From the NCBI RefSeq assembly GCF_018860565.1, contig NZ_JAHKPS010000001.1:62001-126000 (forward strand): a DNA stretch of 64,000 nucleotides, written 5' to 3'. The DNA is from Winogradskyella psychrotolerans (lineage in GTDB: Bacteria; Bacteroidota; Bacteroidia; Flavobacteriales; Flavobacteriaceae). Positions 1 through 10,300 of this stretch are shown here, piece by piece. The translations under genes were made by a program, and so were the position numbers. Under the pieces are notes generated by a model. It was not told the DNA's origin. It searched no databases and saw only the letters and a list, made by a program, of their open reading frames with translations. Numbering within the stretch: the stretch's first letter is position 1; every line of letters begins with the position of its first letter.

Positions 1-1083
1 GGTTTAGATGAAGTATTCGAGGTGATTTCTTTAGAATTTGGAGGTGGAAAACATGCGGAACAACTAAAAACATGGTTTAAAGAAGGCTATCTTAAGCATC
101 ATAATTTAGCAGATGCTACACGTTATTTGGCTAATGCATTATTTGGAGAACATGGTTTAGTGATTATAGATGCCGATGATAGGGAATTGAAACGTTTGTT
201 TATTCCACAGATGAAACAAGAAATGCTAGAACAAACAGCATTTAAAACTGTTTCTGAAACCAATAAGAAATTAGAAGATTTAGAATTAAAGATTCAAGTA
301 AATCCGAGAGAGATTAACCTCTTTTATATTAAAGATGGTATACGCGAGCGTATTGTAGAAAGTGAAGGCGTTTATTCGGTACTAGATACTGATATTTCTT
401 GGAGCAAGAGTGAGCTACTAGAGCATCTTGATGAATTTCCGGAGCGATTTTCGCCAAACGTGATTATGCGACCTTTATATCAAGAAGTGATTTTGCCAAA
501 CCTCTGTTACATTGGTGGAGGCGGAGAAATGATTTATTGGTTGCAATTAAAATCTAATTTTAAAGCGCAGAATGTTACATTTCCGATGTTGCTATTACGA
601 AATTCGGCCTTAGTAAAAACAACAAAGCAAGCAGAGAAGCTTGAGAAGTTGCATATTTCGGATAACGATTTGTTCTTAGATAGACATTCGTTTATTAATA
701 AAAAGGTTAGAAAAATATCGAATATAGATATTGACTTTTCAGAGCAAATTCAACATTTAGAAACCCAATTTAAAAGCCTTTATGATTTAGCAGAACAAAC
801 AGATAAATCTTTTATTGGTGCTGTAAAAGCCCAAGAAGTCAAACAATTAAAAGGCTTAAAACATCTTGAAAAACGATTGTTAATAGCACAAAAGCGGAAA
901 TTAGCAGACCAAATTAGTCGTTGTACAGAATTACAAGAACAATTATTTCCTAATCAAAGTTTACAAGAACGAAACACTAATTTTTCAGAATTATATTTAG
1001 AGTTTGGCGAGGATTTAATACCAGAATTACTAAAAGCTTTAGAGCCATTGAAAGGTGAGTTCTTAATATTAAATTTAAAATAG
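1..1083 (+). CDS. bshC: Bacillithiol biosynthesis cysteine-adding enzyme BshC (5'-truncated by window edge)
   Basis: The reading frame is open from base 1, so the gene begins before the window; 360 residues of the usual ~530 are visible. BshC adds cysteine to glucosaminyl-malate in the last step of bacillithiol synthesis, in the cytoplasm. What is seen fits the C-terminal two thirds: the EFGGGKHAEQL segment near the start, a helical charged region with many Lys/Glu (a coiled coil in this family, around visible residues 235-310), and the typical end GEFLILNLK. A GTG at base 22 is not a credible start because the upstream codons continue the same protein. The next gene starts 3 bases after the stop, so the two are probably co-transcribed. 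Family assignment is from recognition of conserved segments. Confidence 0.85.
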   Translation, partial: GLDEVFEVISLEFGGGKHAEQLKTWFKEGYLKHHNLADATRYLANALFGEHGLVIIDADDRELKRLFIPQMKQEMLEQTAFKTVSETNKKLEDLELKIQVNPREINLFYIKDGIRERIVESEGVYSVLDTDISWSKSELLEHLDEFPERFSPNVIMRPLYQEVILPNLCYIGGGGEMIYWLQLKSNFKAQNVTFPMLLLRNSALVKTTKQAEKLEKLHISDNDLFLDRHSFINKKVRKISNIDIDFSEQIQHLETQFKSLYDLAEQTDKSFIGAVKAQEVKQLKGLKHLEKRLLIAQKRKLADQISRCTELQEQLFPNQSLQERNTNFSELYLEFGEDLIPELLKALEPLKGEFLILNLK

Positions 1084-1086
1084 TCC

Positions 1087-2457
1087 ATGCACAAGATTGA
1101 TATAGAGTTGGTAGAAATGACCTTAGATGTCATGAAATATGTCATCGGCCGCGTTTCTGCAACCGAACATCAAATAGGTAAACCTAAAAAATCTGAAGAA
1201 TTAAAAGCATTAGTTGGCGAAACCGTAACACCTGATGGTGTTGGAGGAGAATATGCGTTTAACCTTTGGAAAGCACATTTAGCAAAAGCCAATGTGCCTG
1301 TAGATCACCCAAGAAACTTGGCATTTGTACCAGCTTCACCAACGAAGGCGGCAATTATGTTTGATTTAATTACGTCGGCATCAAGTATACATGGCGCATA
1401 TTGGATGGAAGGTGCAGGAGGTATTTTTTGTGAAAACGAAGCCATGAAATGGATTGTGTCTTTAACAGGTTTACCAGAAGGTGCTTTTGGAGTTTTTACA
1501 AGTGGAGGCACAGCAGCTAATTTATCTGCGATTGTCACCGCTAGAGAACATTGGAGAGAAAATCCGGAGTTTAAGCGCGAAAAAGGATTGATTGTAACAT
1601 CAATAGGAGCACATTCATCCATAAAAGCCATGGCTAAAGTGGCTGATGTAGATATTGTTTTGGTAGATTCTGAAGAGCATTTAACAGGCGAAGCGCTTAG
1701 AGAAGCGATTGCAACATTAACCGAACACCAACGTAAATGTTTATTTGCTGTTGTTGCAACTGGAGGAACCACTAATGCTGGAATTATTGACGATTTAGAT
1801 AGTATAGCTAAAGTCTGCGAAGAAGAAAATCTATGGTTTCACGTCGATGCTGCTTATGGAGGAGGTGCTTTGGTAGCAGATTCTGTACGTCATTTATTTA
1901 ATGGTATAGAAAAAGCTGATAGTATTACCATTGATCCGCATAAATGGATGTTCTCACCATACGATTGTGGTGCTGTAATTTATAAGAATATGGAATTGGC
2001 AAAAAATGCCCATTCGCAACAAGGCTCATATCTCGAAATATTTAAGGATGAAGGAGCACACGGATTTAATCCAACCGATTATCAAATTCAATTGACGCGT
2101 AGAGTTAGAGGTTTGCCTTTATGGTTCTCTTTAGCAACACATGGTACCGACCGTTATAAAGAAGCTGTAGAACGTGGTTTAGAATTGGCACAAATAGCAG
2201 GACGACTCATTGAAGCGCATCCAGATTTGGAATTGGTGAGGGCACCAAGTTTATCATGTGTCTTATACAGAAGAATAGGTTGGAAACCCGAAGATTATAC
2301 ACATTGGACATACGAAAACCATGAAAAAGGATTCGCATTAGTGACACCAACCAAATGGAAAAATGGTGATACTTATGAAACTTGTTCGCGTTTTTGTTTT
2401 ATCAATCCTGATACTACCGAAAAGGATATTGCTATGATTCTAGATAGTATGGTCTAA
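1087..2457 (+). CDS. Group II pyridoxal-phosphate-dependent amino-acid decarboxylase
   Basis: A 456-residue PLP enzyme of the glutamate/aromatic amino-acid decarboxylase group. The PLP-binding Lys286 lies in DPHKW, the ring-nitrogen Asp254 in HVDAAYGG, and a Gly/Thr-rich phosphate-cup segment (TSGGTAANLSA) near residue 140. These place it in the decarboxylase family, but the substrate (aspartate, glutamate, diaminobutyrate or an aromatic amino acid) cannot be told from sequence alone. It starts 3 bases after bshC with no room for a promoter. Co-transcription with bshC is therefore likely, though no functional link to bacillithiol is established. Full length with no signal peptide. Confidence 0.85.
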   Translation: MHKIDIELVEMTLDVMKYVIGRVSATEHQIGKPKKSEELKALVGETVTPDGVGGEYAFNLWKAHLAKANVPVDHPRNLAFVPASPTKAAIMFDLITSASSIHGAYWMEGAGGIFCENEAMKWIVSLTGLPEGAFGVFTSGGTAANLSAIVTAREHWRENPEFKREKGLIVTSIGAHSSIKAMAKVADVDIVLVDSEEHLTGEALREAIATLTEHQRKCLFAVVATGGTTNAGIIDDLDSIAKVCEEENLWFHVDAAYGGGALVADSVRHLFNGIEKADSITIDPHKWMFSPYDCGAVIYKNMELAKNAHSQQGSYLEIFKDEGAHGFNPTDYQIQLTRRVRGLPLWFSLATHGTDRYKEAVERGLELAQIAGRLIEAHPDLELVRAPSLSCVLYRRIGWKPEDYTHWTYENHEKGFALVTPTKWKNGDTYETCSRFCFINPDTTEKDIAMILDSMV

Positions 2458-2564
2458 GTTCACTAATGTAATGTAGTAAATTGATGAATTATTTGATGGA
2501 TTTGTGATATTAACTTAATAACACAAAAGCGGATTTTATGTTAAAAACTTAATCTAAAAAATTA

Positions 2565-2592
2565 TAAATCGTAAATCGTAATTCGCAAATCA
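2565..2592. repeat. Degenerate 7-base tandem repeat in the guaA promoter region
   Basis: Four adjacent heptamers: TAAATCG at 2565, TAAATCG at 2572, TAATTCG at 2579 and CAAATCA at 2586. They end 6 bases before the putative -7 box of guaA, in the space where a -33 element would be expected. Confidence 0.6.
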
Positions 2593-2597
2593 ATCCT

Positions 2598-2605
2598 TAT
2601 TTTTG
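2598..2605 (+). promoter_or_regulatory. Putative -7 promoter element of guaA
   Basis: TATTTTTG matches the Bacteroidota -7 consensus TAnnTTTG. It ends only 3 bases before the guaA ATG at 2609, so transcription would begin at or within the start codon. No clear -33 TTG is seen at the expected distance. Confidence 0.5.
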
Positions 2606-2608
2606 CGC

Positions 2609-4144
2609 ATGCAACACAACAAAGTCCTAATTTTAGATTTCGGATCGCAATACACACAGCTTATTGCGCGACGCGTCAGAGAGTTAAACATCTACTGCGA
2701 AATTCACCCATTTAACAAAATTCCTTCAGATTCAGAGAGCTTTAAAGCCGTCATTTTATCTGGTAGTCCAAACTCAGTGCGAGGCGAAGATGTGCTTCAT
2801 CCTGATTTAGAGACTATCAGAGGGAAAAAACCAATGCTAGCCGTTTGTTATGGCGCGCAATATTTGGCACATTTTTCAGGAGGCGAAGTCGCAGAATCAA
2901 ATACTAGAGAATACGGAAGAGCAAATTTGGCTTTTATAAAGTCTGATGAAGATTTCTTTGAAAATATACATGAAGGGAGTCAAGTTTGGATGAGTCATAG
3001 TGACACCATTAAACAATTACCAACAAACGGAGTGCTTTTAGCAAGTACGAGTGATGTTACAAATGCCGCTTACAGAATAGAAGGCGAGCAAACGTACGCG
3101 ATTCAATTTCATCCTGAAGTATATCATTCTACAGATGGACATCAATTATTACAGAACTTTTTAGTTAAAATAGCTGCGGTTGAACAAGATTGGACACCCA
3201 ATGCCTTTGTTGAAGAAACGGTTCAAGACTTAAAAGAAAAACTAGGCGACGATAAAGTGGTACTAGGATTATCTGGAGGAGTAGATTCTTCAGTCGCTGC
3301 CATGTTATTACACAAAGCTATTGGGAAAAATCTCTATTGTATTTTTGTAAATAATGGCTTGTTACGTAAAAACGAATTCGTAGATGTGTTAAAGCAATAC
3401 GAAGGTATGGGATTAAACGTTAAAGGTGTAGATGCTTCGGCACGCTTTTTGAATGCCTTAAAAGGATTGAGTGATCCAGAAAAGAAAAGAAAAGCGATTG
3501 GAGCTGAATTTATCGCTGTTTTTGATGACGAAGCCCATTTAATAAAAGATGTAAAATGGTTAGCGCAAGGCACAATATATCCAGATGTTATAGAAAGTGT
3601 TTCAGCAACAGGAGGCCCAAGTGCAACCATAAAGAGTCATCATAATGTTGGTGGATTACCAGATTATATGAAGCTAAGTGTGGTAGAGCCATTACGCGCT
3701 TTATTTAAAGATGAAGTAAGACGTGTTGGAGCGTCAATGAATATGGATAGTCAGCTGTTAGGTCGTCACCCATTTCCTGGTCCAGGATTAGCAATTAGGA
3801 TTCTTGGAGATCTAACTGAAGAAAAAGTACGTATATTACAAGAGGTAGATGCTATTTTTATTAATAACCTTCGTTCTTGGAATTTATACGATAAAGTTTG
3901 GCAAGCAGGAGCTATGTTGTTGCCAGTGAATAGTGTAGGTGTCATGGGAGACGAACGTACTTACGAAAAATGTGTAGCTTTAAGAGCTGTAGAAAGTACA
4001 GACGGCATGACCGCAGATTGGGTAAATTTACCTTATGAGTTTTTGCAAAAGACCTCAAATGAAATTATAAATAAAGTAAAAGGTGTCAATAGAGTGGTGT
4101 ATGATATTAGCTCAAAACCACCAGCTACTATTGAGTGGGAATAA
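2609..4144 (+). CDS. guaA: GMP synthase (glutamine-hydrolysing)
   Basis: Converts XMP to GMP with glutamine and ATP, the last step of guanine nucleotide synthesis, in the cytoplasm. Residues 1-190 form a class I glutamine amidotransferase with nucleophile Cys80 in AVCYGAQ and the His/Glu pair in FHPE near residue 168. Residues ~205-390 form the ATP pyrophosphatase domain with the PP-loop LSGGVDSS near 220. The C-terminal dimerisation domain ends KPPATIEWE, the family's typical end. The ATG at 2609 is preferred to an in-frame TTG at 2603 because the TTG is part of the promoter-like TATTTTTG and the ATG gives the normal N-terminus. 511 residues, intact. Confidence 0.97.
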   Translation: MQHNKVLILDFGSQYTQLIARRVRELNIYCEIHPFNKIPSDSESFKAVILSGSPNSVRGEDVLHPDLETIRGKKPMLAVCYGAQYLAHFSGGEVAESNTREYGRANLAFIKSDEDFFENIHEGSQVWMSHSDTIKQLPTNGVLLASTSDVTNAAYRIEGEQTYAIQFHPEVYHSTDGHQLLQNFLVKIAAVEQDWTPNAFVEETVQDLKEKLGDDKVVLGLSGGVDSSVAAMLLHKAIGKNLYCIFVNNGLLRKNEFVDVLKQYEGMGLNVKGVDASARFLNALKGLSDPEKKRKAIGAEFIAVFDDEAHLIKDVKWLAQGTIYPDVIESVSATGGPSATIKSHHNVGGLPDYMKLSVVEPLRALFKDEVRRVGASMNMDSQLLGRHPFPGPGLAIRILGDLTEEKVRILQEVDAIFINNLRSWNLYDKVWQAGAMLLPVNSVGVMGDERTYEKCVALRAVESTDGMTADWVNLPYEFLQKTSNEIINKVKGVNRVVYDISSKPPATIEWE

Positions 4145-4202
4145 AAAATAAGAACGAATTGCTTAGCAATGTCAAAGTACAGTTTGTCGTAAAATAGAAT
4201 AC

Positions 4203-6110
4203 ATGAAGAACATTTTAACCATCATATTAATTGCGTTTACCTTTGGTTTAACGGCTCAAAATTATATTGAGCATACGGTAAAAACAGGGGAAACAATAGA
4301 GAGTATTTCTAAGAAGTATTTAGTAACTCCTTTTGATATTTACGCACTTAATCCTGATGCAAAACGGAAATTTCAGCCTAATACAATATTGATTATTCCG
4401 AATTCAAAAATAAAGAATGAACCAATTGTAGGAGAAAGCAGAGAACTTATTGACTATAAAAATCATAAGGTAAAACGTAAAGAAACGTTATATGGTTTAG
4501 CACAAAAATATAACGTTTCTGAAGATGAGATAAAGAAAGCAAATCGATTCTTGTATTCTGAAAACCTTAAAAAAGGAGATAAAATTAGAATTCCAAGGTA
4601 TAGAACAGTTGTTTCTAAGCAAACCTTGACCAATACCGTAAAAAAATATACTGTATTACCTAAGGAGGGCAAATGGAGAATTGCCTATAAATTTGGCATT
4701 ACTGTCGCAGAATTAGAAGCTTTAAATCCTTTTATGAATGAAACCATTCAGCCAGGAGATGAGCTTAATGTGCCTAATATTGAAGATAAAGAAGAAAAAA
4801 CAGTAGAAGCAAGTTTTGGTTTTTATGAAGTATTGCCAAAAGAAACATTTTATAGCCTTAAAGGGAAACTTAATTTAACACAAGAACAATTAGAGCAATT
4901 AAATCCTGAATTAAAAACAGCAGGTTTAAAAGCAGGAATGGTGTTAAAGGTGCCAGCAGATGTAGATACAACGGGACGTATGGCAACTGTAGGTAAAACA
5001 AACTTAAAAACGAGTTTAATAAACTTTAAGACTAAAAAAATAGCCTTAATGATGCCTTATCAGCTGCACCGAATTGATGTAGATTCTGTTGAAGAAGTTA
5101 AAGACCAAATTAAAAATAGTAGACGTTTATCGGCTGTTTTAGATTTTCATGTTGGTGTATTAATGGCATTAGATTCGGCAAAGCAATTAGGAATTTCAAC
5201 AGACTTAAAGGTTTTAGATACACGTTATAATATTGCAGCAACAAGAAAGTTATTAGACGAAAATGATTTTTCAGATTACGATGCAGTTATTGGTCCAATG
5301 GAAGAGACGAGTTTTAATCGTGTGGCCATGGCATTAAAGGCAAATCACGTTCCTGTAATTGCAGCGATGAATAAGCCTAAGGAAGTTTATAGCAATGTAT
5401 TTCAAACCATTCCAAACGATAAATTGTTGCGCAAGGCAATGGTAGATTTTGTAAAAGCAGATAGCTTAAAGACCAAAGTTGTTATTATTTCTGATCAAGC
5501 TCATAAAGTAGGAAGTCAAGCCCTACAAAACGAGTTTCCAAACTCGAAACTCATATTATCGAGAATGGATAAGAAAAATAAAACTAAAGATGCACATTAC
5601 ATTTATCCTGCAGATATACAAAATGTGTTTTCTGCTGGTAAAACTTATGTGTTTTTACAAACCAATAATAACTCGTTTATTTCTAGTGTAATAAGTTTAT
5701 TAAATGGTTTAGTGGTAAATAAAACTGAAATAGTTTTAGTAACAACAGATAAGAATAAAGCATTTGAAGGTAAAGATATAGACAATATTAGTTTGTCTAA
5801 ATTAAAGTTTCACTATCCTTCCATACATAAAGATTTTGACGAAACAAAATCTAACGGTTTTGTTAAAGCTTATAGAAAAGCATATGGTGTTTCACCGAGT
5901 AAGTATGCTGCTCGTGGGTTTGATATAACATTAGATCTTTTAATGCGATTGGCTTCTGCAGAAAATTTATATATTGCTTCTAAAGATTCTATTGAAACAG
6001 AGTATATAGAAAATAAATTTAGATATAATAAAGTGCTTTTTGGTGGTTATGTTAATCAAGCGGTTTACGTTGTAAAGTTTGATGATTTACGAATTGTAGA
6101 AGCAAAATAG
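4203..6110 (+). CDS. LysM-repeat protein with periplasmic-binding-protein type 1 domain
   Basis: A 635-residue exported protein. A signal peptide (about residues 1-19, ending LTAQ) is followed by several LysM-like peptidoglycan-binding repeats (roughly 20-65, 73-113, 145-190, 205-250), visible as recurring phrases such as GETIESISKKYLVTPFDIYALNP and KGDKIRIP. From about residue 275 to the end it resembles the substrate-binding domain of amino-acid ABC transporters (VIGPMEETSFNRVAMAL, and the repeating alpha/beta pattern). This architecture is common in flavobacteria. A role at the cell wall, sensing or binding a small ligand, is an inference. It follows guaA by 58 bases and no ABC permease is nearby. 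Confidence 0.8.
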   Translation: MKNILTIILIAFTFGLTAQNYIEHTVKTGETIESISKKYLVTPFDIYALNPDAKRKFQPNTILIIPNSKIKNEPIVGESRELIDYKNHKVKRKETLYGLAQKYNVSEDEIKKANRFLYSENLKKGDKIRIPRYRTVVSKQTLTNTVKKYTVLPKEGKWRIAYKFGITVAELEALNPFMNETIQPGDELNVPNIEDKEEKTVEASFGFYEVLPKETFYSLKGKLNLTQEQLEQLNPELKTAGLKAGMVLKVPADVDTTGRMATVGKTNLKTSLINFKTKKIALMMPYQLHRIDVDSVEEVKDQIKNSRRLSAVLDFHVGVLMALDSAKQLGISTDLKVLDTRYNIAATRKLLDENDFSDYDAVIGPMEETSFNRVAMALKANHVPVIAAMNKPKEVYSNVFQTIPNDKLLRKAMVDFVKADSLKTKVVIISDQAHKVGSQALQNEFPNSKLILSRMDKKNKTKDAHYIYPADIQNVFSAGKTYVFLQTNNNSFISSVISLLNGLVVNKTEIVLVTTDKNKAFEGKDIDNISLSKLKFHYPSIHKDFDETKSNGFVKAYRKAYGVSPSKYAARGFDITLDLLMRLASAENLYIASKDSIETEYIENKFRYNKVLFGGYVNQAVYVVKFDDLRIVEAK

Positions 6111-6171
6111 TTGCAAGAATACCCTTAAAAAAGCTTATATATTATATCCTAAATATTAAAATTAATCATCC

Positions 6172-6705
6172 TTGAAAAGCTTACTTATATTTTTTACTTT
6201 ATTATGTGTTGGGAGTTTTTCTAATGAAGAAACCGTAACATGGGATGAAACATCTAAGCTTACTTGGGCAGATTTTAAGGCAGAACCAGATGCAGAATCC
6301 GATGCTGTTGCTTTAACGGCCTCAGGGATTACTTTTGGCTATTCTCTAAAGACGGCTGGAAAAAGAATTGCAGCGGTTTCAACCACTGTAGAAGCTCATT
6401 TTTATCCTAATAAATCGTGGTATTTAAAAGATAAAGGAAACGCTCATATTTTAGCTCACGAGCAATTGCATTTTGATATAACAGAACTCTACGCACGAAA
6501 GTTTAGACAACAATTAGCTGATCTTGAGGTTAATCAAAATATAAAAGCGCAGATGAATGCATTGCACAATGCCATTAACGAGGCTGTTAGCAAAACTCAA
6601 AAACGTTATGACCATGAGACTATGCATTCTATGAATATTGAAAAACAAAAAGAATGGGAAGTTTTTATTGAGAAAGAGCTTAAAGCTTTAGGTCAATTTA
6701 AATAG
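6172..6705 (+). CDS. DUF922 family putative secreted zinc-dependent peptidase
   Basis: 177 residues with an N-terminal signal peptide (about 1-17). It carries the zincin motif HEQLH (His96 to His100) in AHILAHEQLHFDITELYARK, followed by a helical region, as in the DUF922 family of predicted Zn-proteases. The N-terminal part has the family's WSDF-like phrase (LTWADFKAEP). The substrate is unknown. The start is a TTG at 6172: no in-frame ATG lies nearby and the signal peptide begins right there. It sits 61 bases after the LysM protein gene and may be co-transcribed with it. Confidence 0.75.
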   Translation: MKSLLIFFTLLCVGSFSNEETVTWDETSKLTWADFKAEPDAESDAVALTASGITFGYSLKTAGKRIAAVSTTVEAHFYPNKSWYLKDKGNAHILAHEQLHFDITELYARKFRQQLADLEVNQNIKAQMNALHNAINEAVSKTQKRYDHETMHSMNIEKQKEWEVFIEKELKALGQFK

Positions 6706-6791
6706 TAATTGTTTGAAAGCTAGTACTTCATTTATCAATCCTATAAAAAAAGCAATACGCTACTTTTATTTACACATAAAATTTAATTAAA

Positions 6792-7019
6792 ATGGAATTA
6801 GATGGCACGGTTTTAATTGAATTGGCACATTATAAAATGCCTTTTGGTAAATACAAAGATCAATATCTCGTAGATATTCCGGAATATTATTACATCTGGT
6901 ACCAACAAAAAGGGTTTCCTCAAGGTAAGCTAGGAAAGATGATGGCACAAATGTGTGATATTAAAATTAACGGTTTAGAAGAGTTAATTTATACCATCCG
7001 AAGAGATTTTAGGAAGTGA
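6792..7019 (+). CDS. DUF3820 family small protein
   Basis: 75 residues, matching the short DUF3820 family by the phrases MPFGKYKDQYLVDIPE and WYQQKGFPQGKLG followed by KINGLE. Some database entries describe the family as a putative quorum-sensing-regulated virulence factor, but no function is established. No signal peptide. Clear ATG start; 86 bases after the DUF922 gene. Confidence 0.8.
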   Translation: MELDGTVLIELAHYKMPFGKYKDQYLVDIPEYYYIWYQQKGFPQGKLGKMMAQMCDIKINGLEELIYTIRRDFRK

Positions 7020-7092
7020 TTTTAGGGAGTTATCTTAATACTAACCTAAGTAATTTGTAGCAATAGTTTCCGCTTTTTTATGCTATGTTTTT

Positions 7093-7974
7093 TTATCGTC
7101 CTCCACTCAATATTTTAAGAAAATCATACTTTTTTGTGACTAAAAAAAAGACATATACAAGAAGTAAGGCCATTGCAATTTGAGCAACTATTTTTAGTAT
7201 TGGATCCTCAATAAACGTGGTTAATATAGGATATGAGATTACAATAATAGGAGAGTGGTACAAATGCAGTAAATAAGAAAATCTCCCTGTATTATAAAAC
7301 TTAATTTGAATATCTATTAATAGAATAAATATCAAAAATGAGATAGGAAATTTTAGAAAATCAATGTAGAAAAAACTTAAAATAACACTTAAGATAACAG
7401 AGGTAATGATTAAGGTTTTTTTATCAATCTTGTTGTGATATTTTGAGTATAAAACACCAATTAAAAATAAAAATGCGACATCTAACCTTAAGATTAATGT
7501 GCCAAGTAATAAGAAAGGGAGTATAACAAATAGCGTTTTAAACTCTTTTTGAGTGACTAAAGCAATAATTGAAAAAATAACAAATATGTCTCTTATGAAA
7601 TAGGTAGGCGGATTTATTGGAGCTGAGTTTAAAGAGAAGAGCCCTTCTGTTATTAGAGACAAATCAAAACTTAATCGATTTAGAGGGTTGTATCCTAAAA
7701 TATAGTACACAAACAAGACTAAAATTAAAACAACCATATTGGCAATTAGATATGGAATTAATAAACTTTTAATCTTTTTAAAAAATAAATTTTGTTTATG
7801 TCTAGATACTTCAAAATATAAATAACCTGATATTATTGAAAGAATTGCAGTGCCATAAGGCGGAATTTGTTCTACTATAACATAAGCTATACCATATTCC
7901 AATTCATTTTTAGTATGCGTAAATACAATTAGTATTACTGCAATTAACCTAATTAATTCGATACTTGGTTTCAT
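7093..7974 (-). CDS. Acyltransferase family 3 (OafA/YrhL-like) membrane protein
   Basis: 293 residues, almost entirely hydrophobic, with about nine to ten predicted membrane segments. The N-terminus (residues 1-22, SIELIRLIAVILIVFTHT) carries the R-(L/F)-x-A...H pattern of integral-membrane acyltransferases that O-acylate sugars or lipids. The length is somewhat below the usual 330-380. Very AT-rich codon use compared with neighbours and a lone position on the minus strand suggest an accessory gene. Substrate unknown. Confidence 0.7.
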   Translation of the reverse strand: MKPSIELIRLIAVILIVFTHTKNELEYGIAYVIVEQIPPYGTAILSIISGYLYFEVSRHKQNLFFKKIKSLLIPYLIANMVVLILVLFVYYILGYNPLNRLSFDLSLITEGLFSLNSAPINPPTYFIRDIFVIFSIIALVTQKEFKTLFVILPFLLLGTLILRLDVAFLFLIGVLYSKYHNKIDKKTLIITSVILSVILSFFYIDFLKFPISFLIFILLIDIQIKFYNTGRFSYLLHLYHSPIIVISYPILTTFIEDPILKIVAQIAMALLLVYVFFLVTKKYDFLKILSGGR

Positions 7975-8228
7975 TCAATTAACTGTTGTCAATGTCTTTA
8001 TATGGATATGCAAGCATTTTTATACTTCTATAGATTAAAGTTGTTGCAGTATTCTATGTAAATGTTTTATATAAAATGTTAAACGAAGGTAGAAGAAATA
8101 TTTAGAAAGTCAAACCTTCAAATTTATAAGACAGGTTTCTGTGGGTTTTAAATTTTTTTCAAAACGAGTAACCCTTGCGCTTATTTTAATTCGCCTCTTG
8201 ATTAATGTGCTTAAATTAATACTATGTT
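7975..8228. other. Intergenic stretch with no recognised feature
   Basis: 254 bases between the acyltransferase start and the end of a small minus-strand ORF. AT-rich; no ORF, RNA gene or good hairpin was recognised. Confidence 0.5.
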
Positions 8229-8441
8229 TTAGGAATGTGTGTTTAGAACTGCAAGTGTCTTTTTCTCATTTAAAATTTCCGATACATCTGTTCGATTAGC
8301 ATTTCTTTTATAAAGTAATTGCTTAGAGTATTCCGTTAATTGGTTACATGTAGTAATTCTTTTATCTTTTAATAGTATAGTGTGTTTGTCATTAGATAGC
8401 AGCTCATAATTAGATGTTGTTTGTAATTGTCTGATGCTCAT
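8229..8441 (-). CDS. Small hypothetical protein
   Basis: 70 residues (begins MSIRQLQTTSNYELL), rich in Lys, Asn, Thr and Leu, with no signal peptide or membrane segment. I do not recognise a family. It has an ATG start and codon use like its neighbours, and it stands divergent to pyrG with 120 bases between the starts. It could be a real small gene or a chance ORF; I lean slightly to real. Confidence 0.4.
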   Translation of the reverse strand: MSIRQLQTTSNYELLSNDKHTILLKDKRITTCNQLTEYSKQLLYKRNANRTDVSEILNEKKTLAVLNTHS

Positions 8442-8533
8442 AAAGTAAGTTAGTTATTTGTTAACATTATTTCATAGAAATAATAACATATTAACAAACG
8501 ATAAACAATTCATAGATAACTCGTTTTATTTCG

Positions 8534-8541
8534 TAAATTTG
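8534..8541 (+). promoter_or_regulatory. Putative -7 promoter element of pyrG
   Basis: TAAATTTG fits TAnnTTTG, 20 bases before the pyrG ATG. No TTG is seen at the expected -33 position. Confidence 0.45.
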
Positions 8542-8552
8542 CCTGCGTTTAA

Positions 8553-10178
<1,626 letters not shown>

Positions 10179-10250
10179 TAAAAAAATGTGCCACTTTGGC
10201 GCAAAATAGATTTTGGATAACTATTTGAGTTATGCAATTGTTACCATACA

Positions 10251-10283
10251 AGACCTGTTGGGTTTCTCTAACCTTACGGGTCT
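10251..10283 (+). repeat. REP-like extragenic palindrome upstream of yidC
   Basis: Arms AGACCTGT (10251-10258) and ACGGGTCT (10276-10283) pair with one G-U. An inner stem GGTT/AACC (10261-10264, 10270-10273) closes a 5-base loop. The structure ends 17 bases before the yidC ATG and has no T run after it. The 9-mer AGACCTGTT recurs alone at 20792. Confidence 0.5.
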
Positions 10284-10300
10284 AAAACTGAAAAATAAAC

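Noticed and set aside
4158..4170. Palindrome ATTGCTTAGCAAT between guaA and the LysM gene
   Set aside because: Short and AT-rich, no promoter context; likely chance.
10187..10203. Hairpin TGTGCCA/TGGCGCA just after pyrG as a terminator
   Set aside because: It is followed by A, not T, on the coding strand, and no minus-strand gene is there to use the T run on the other side.
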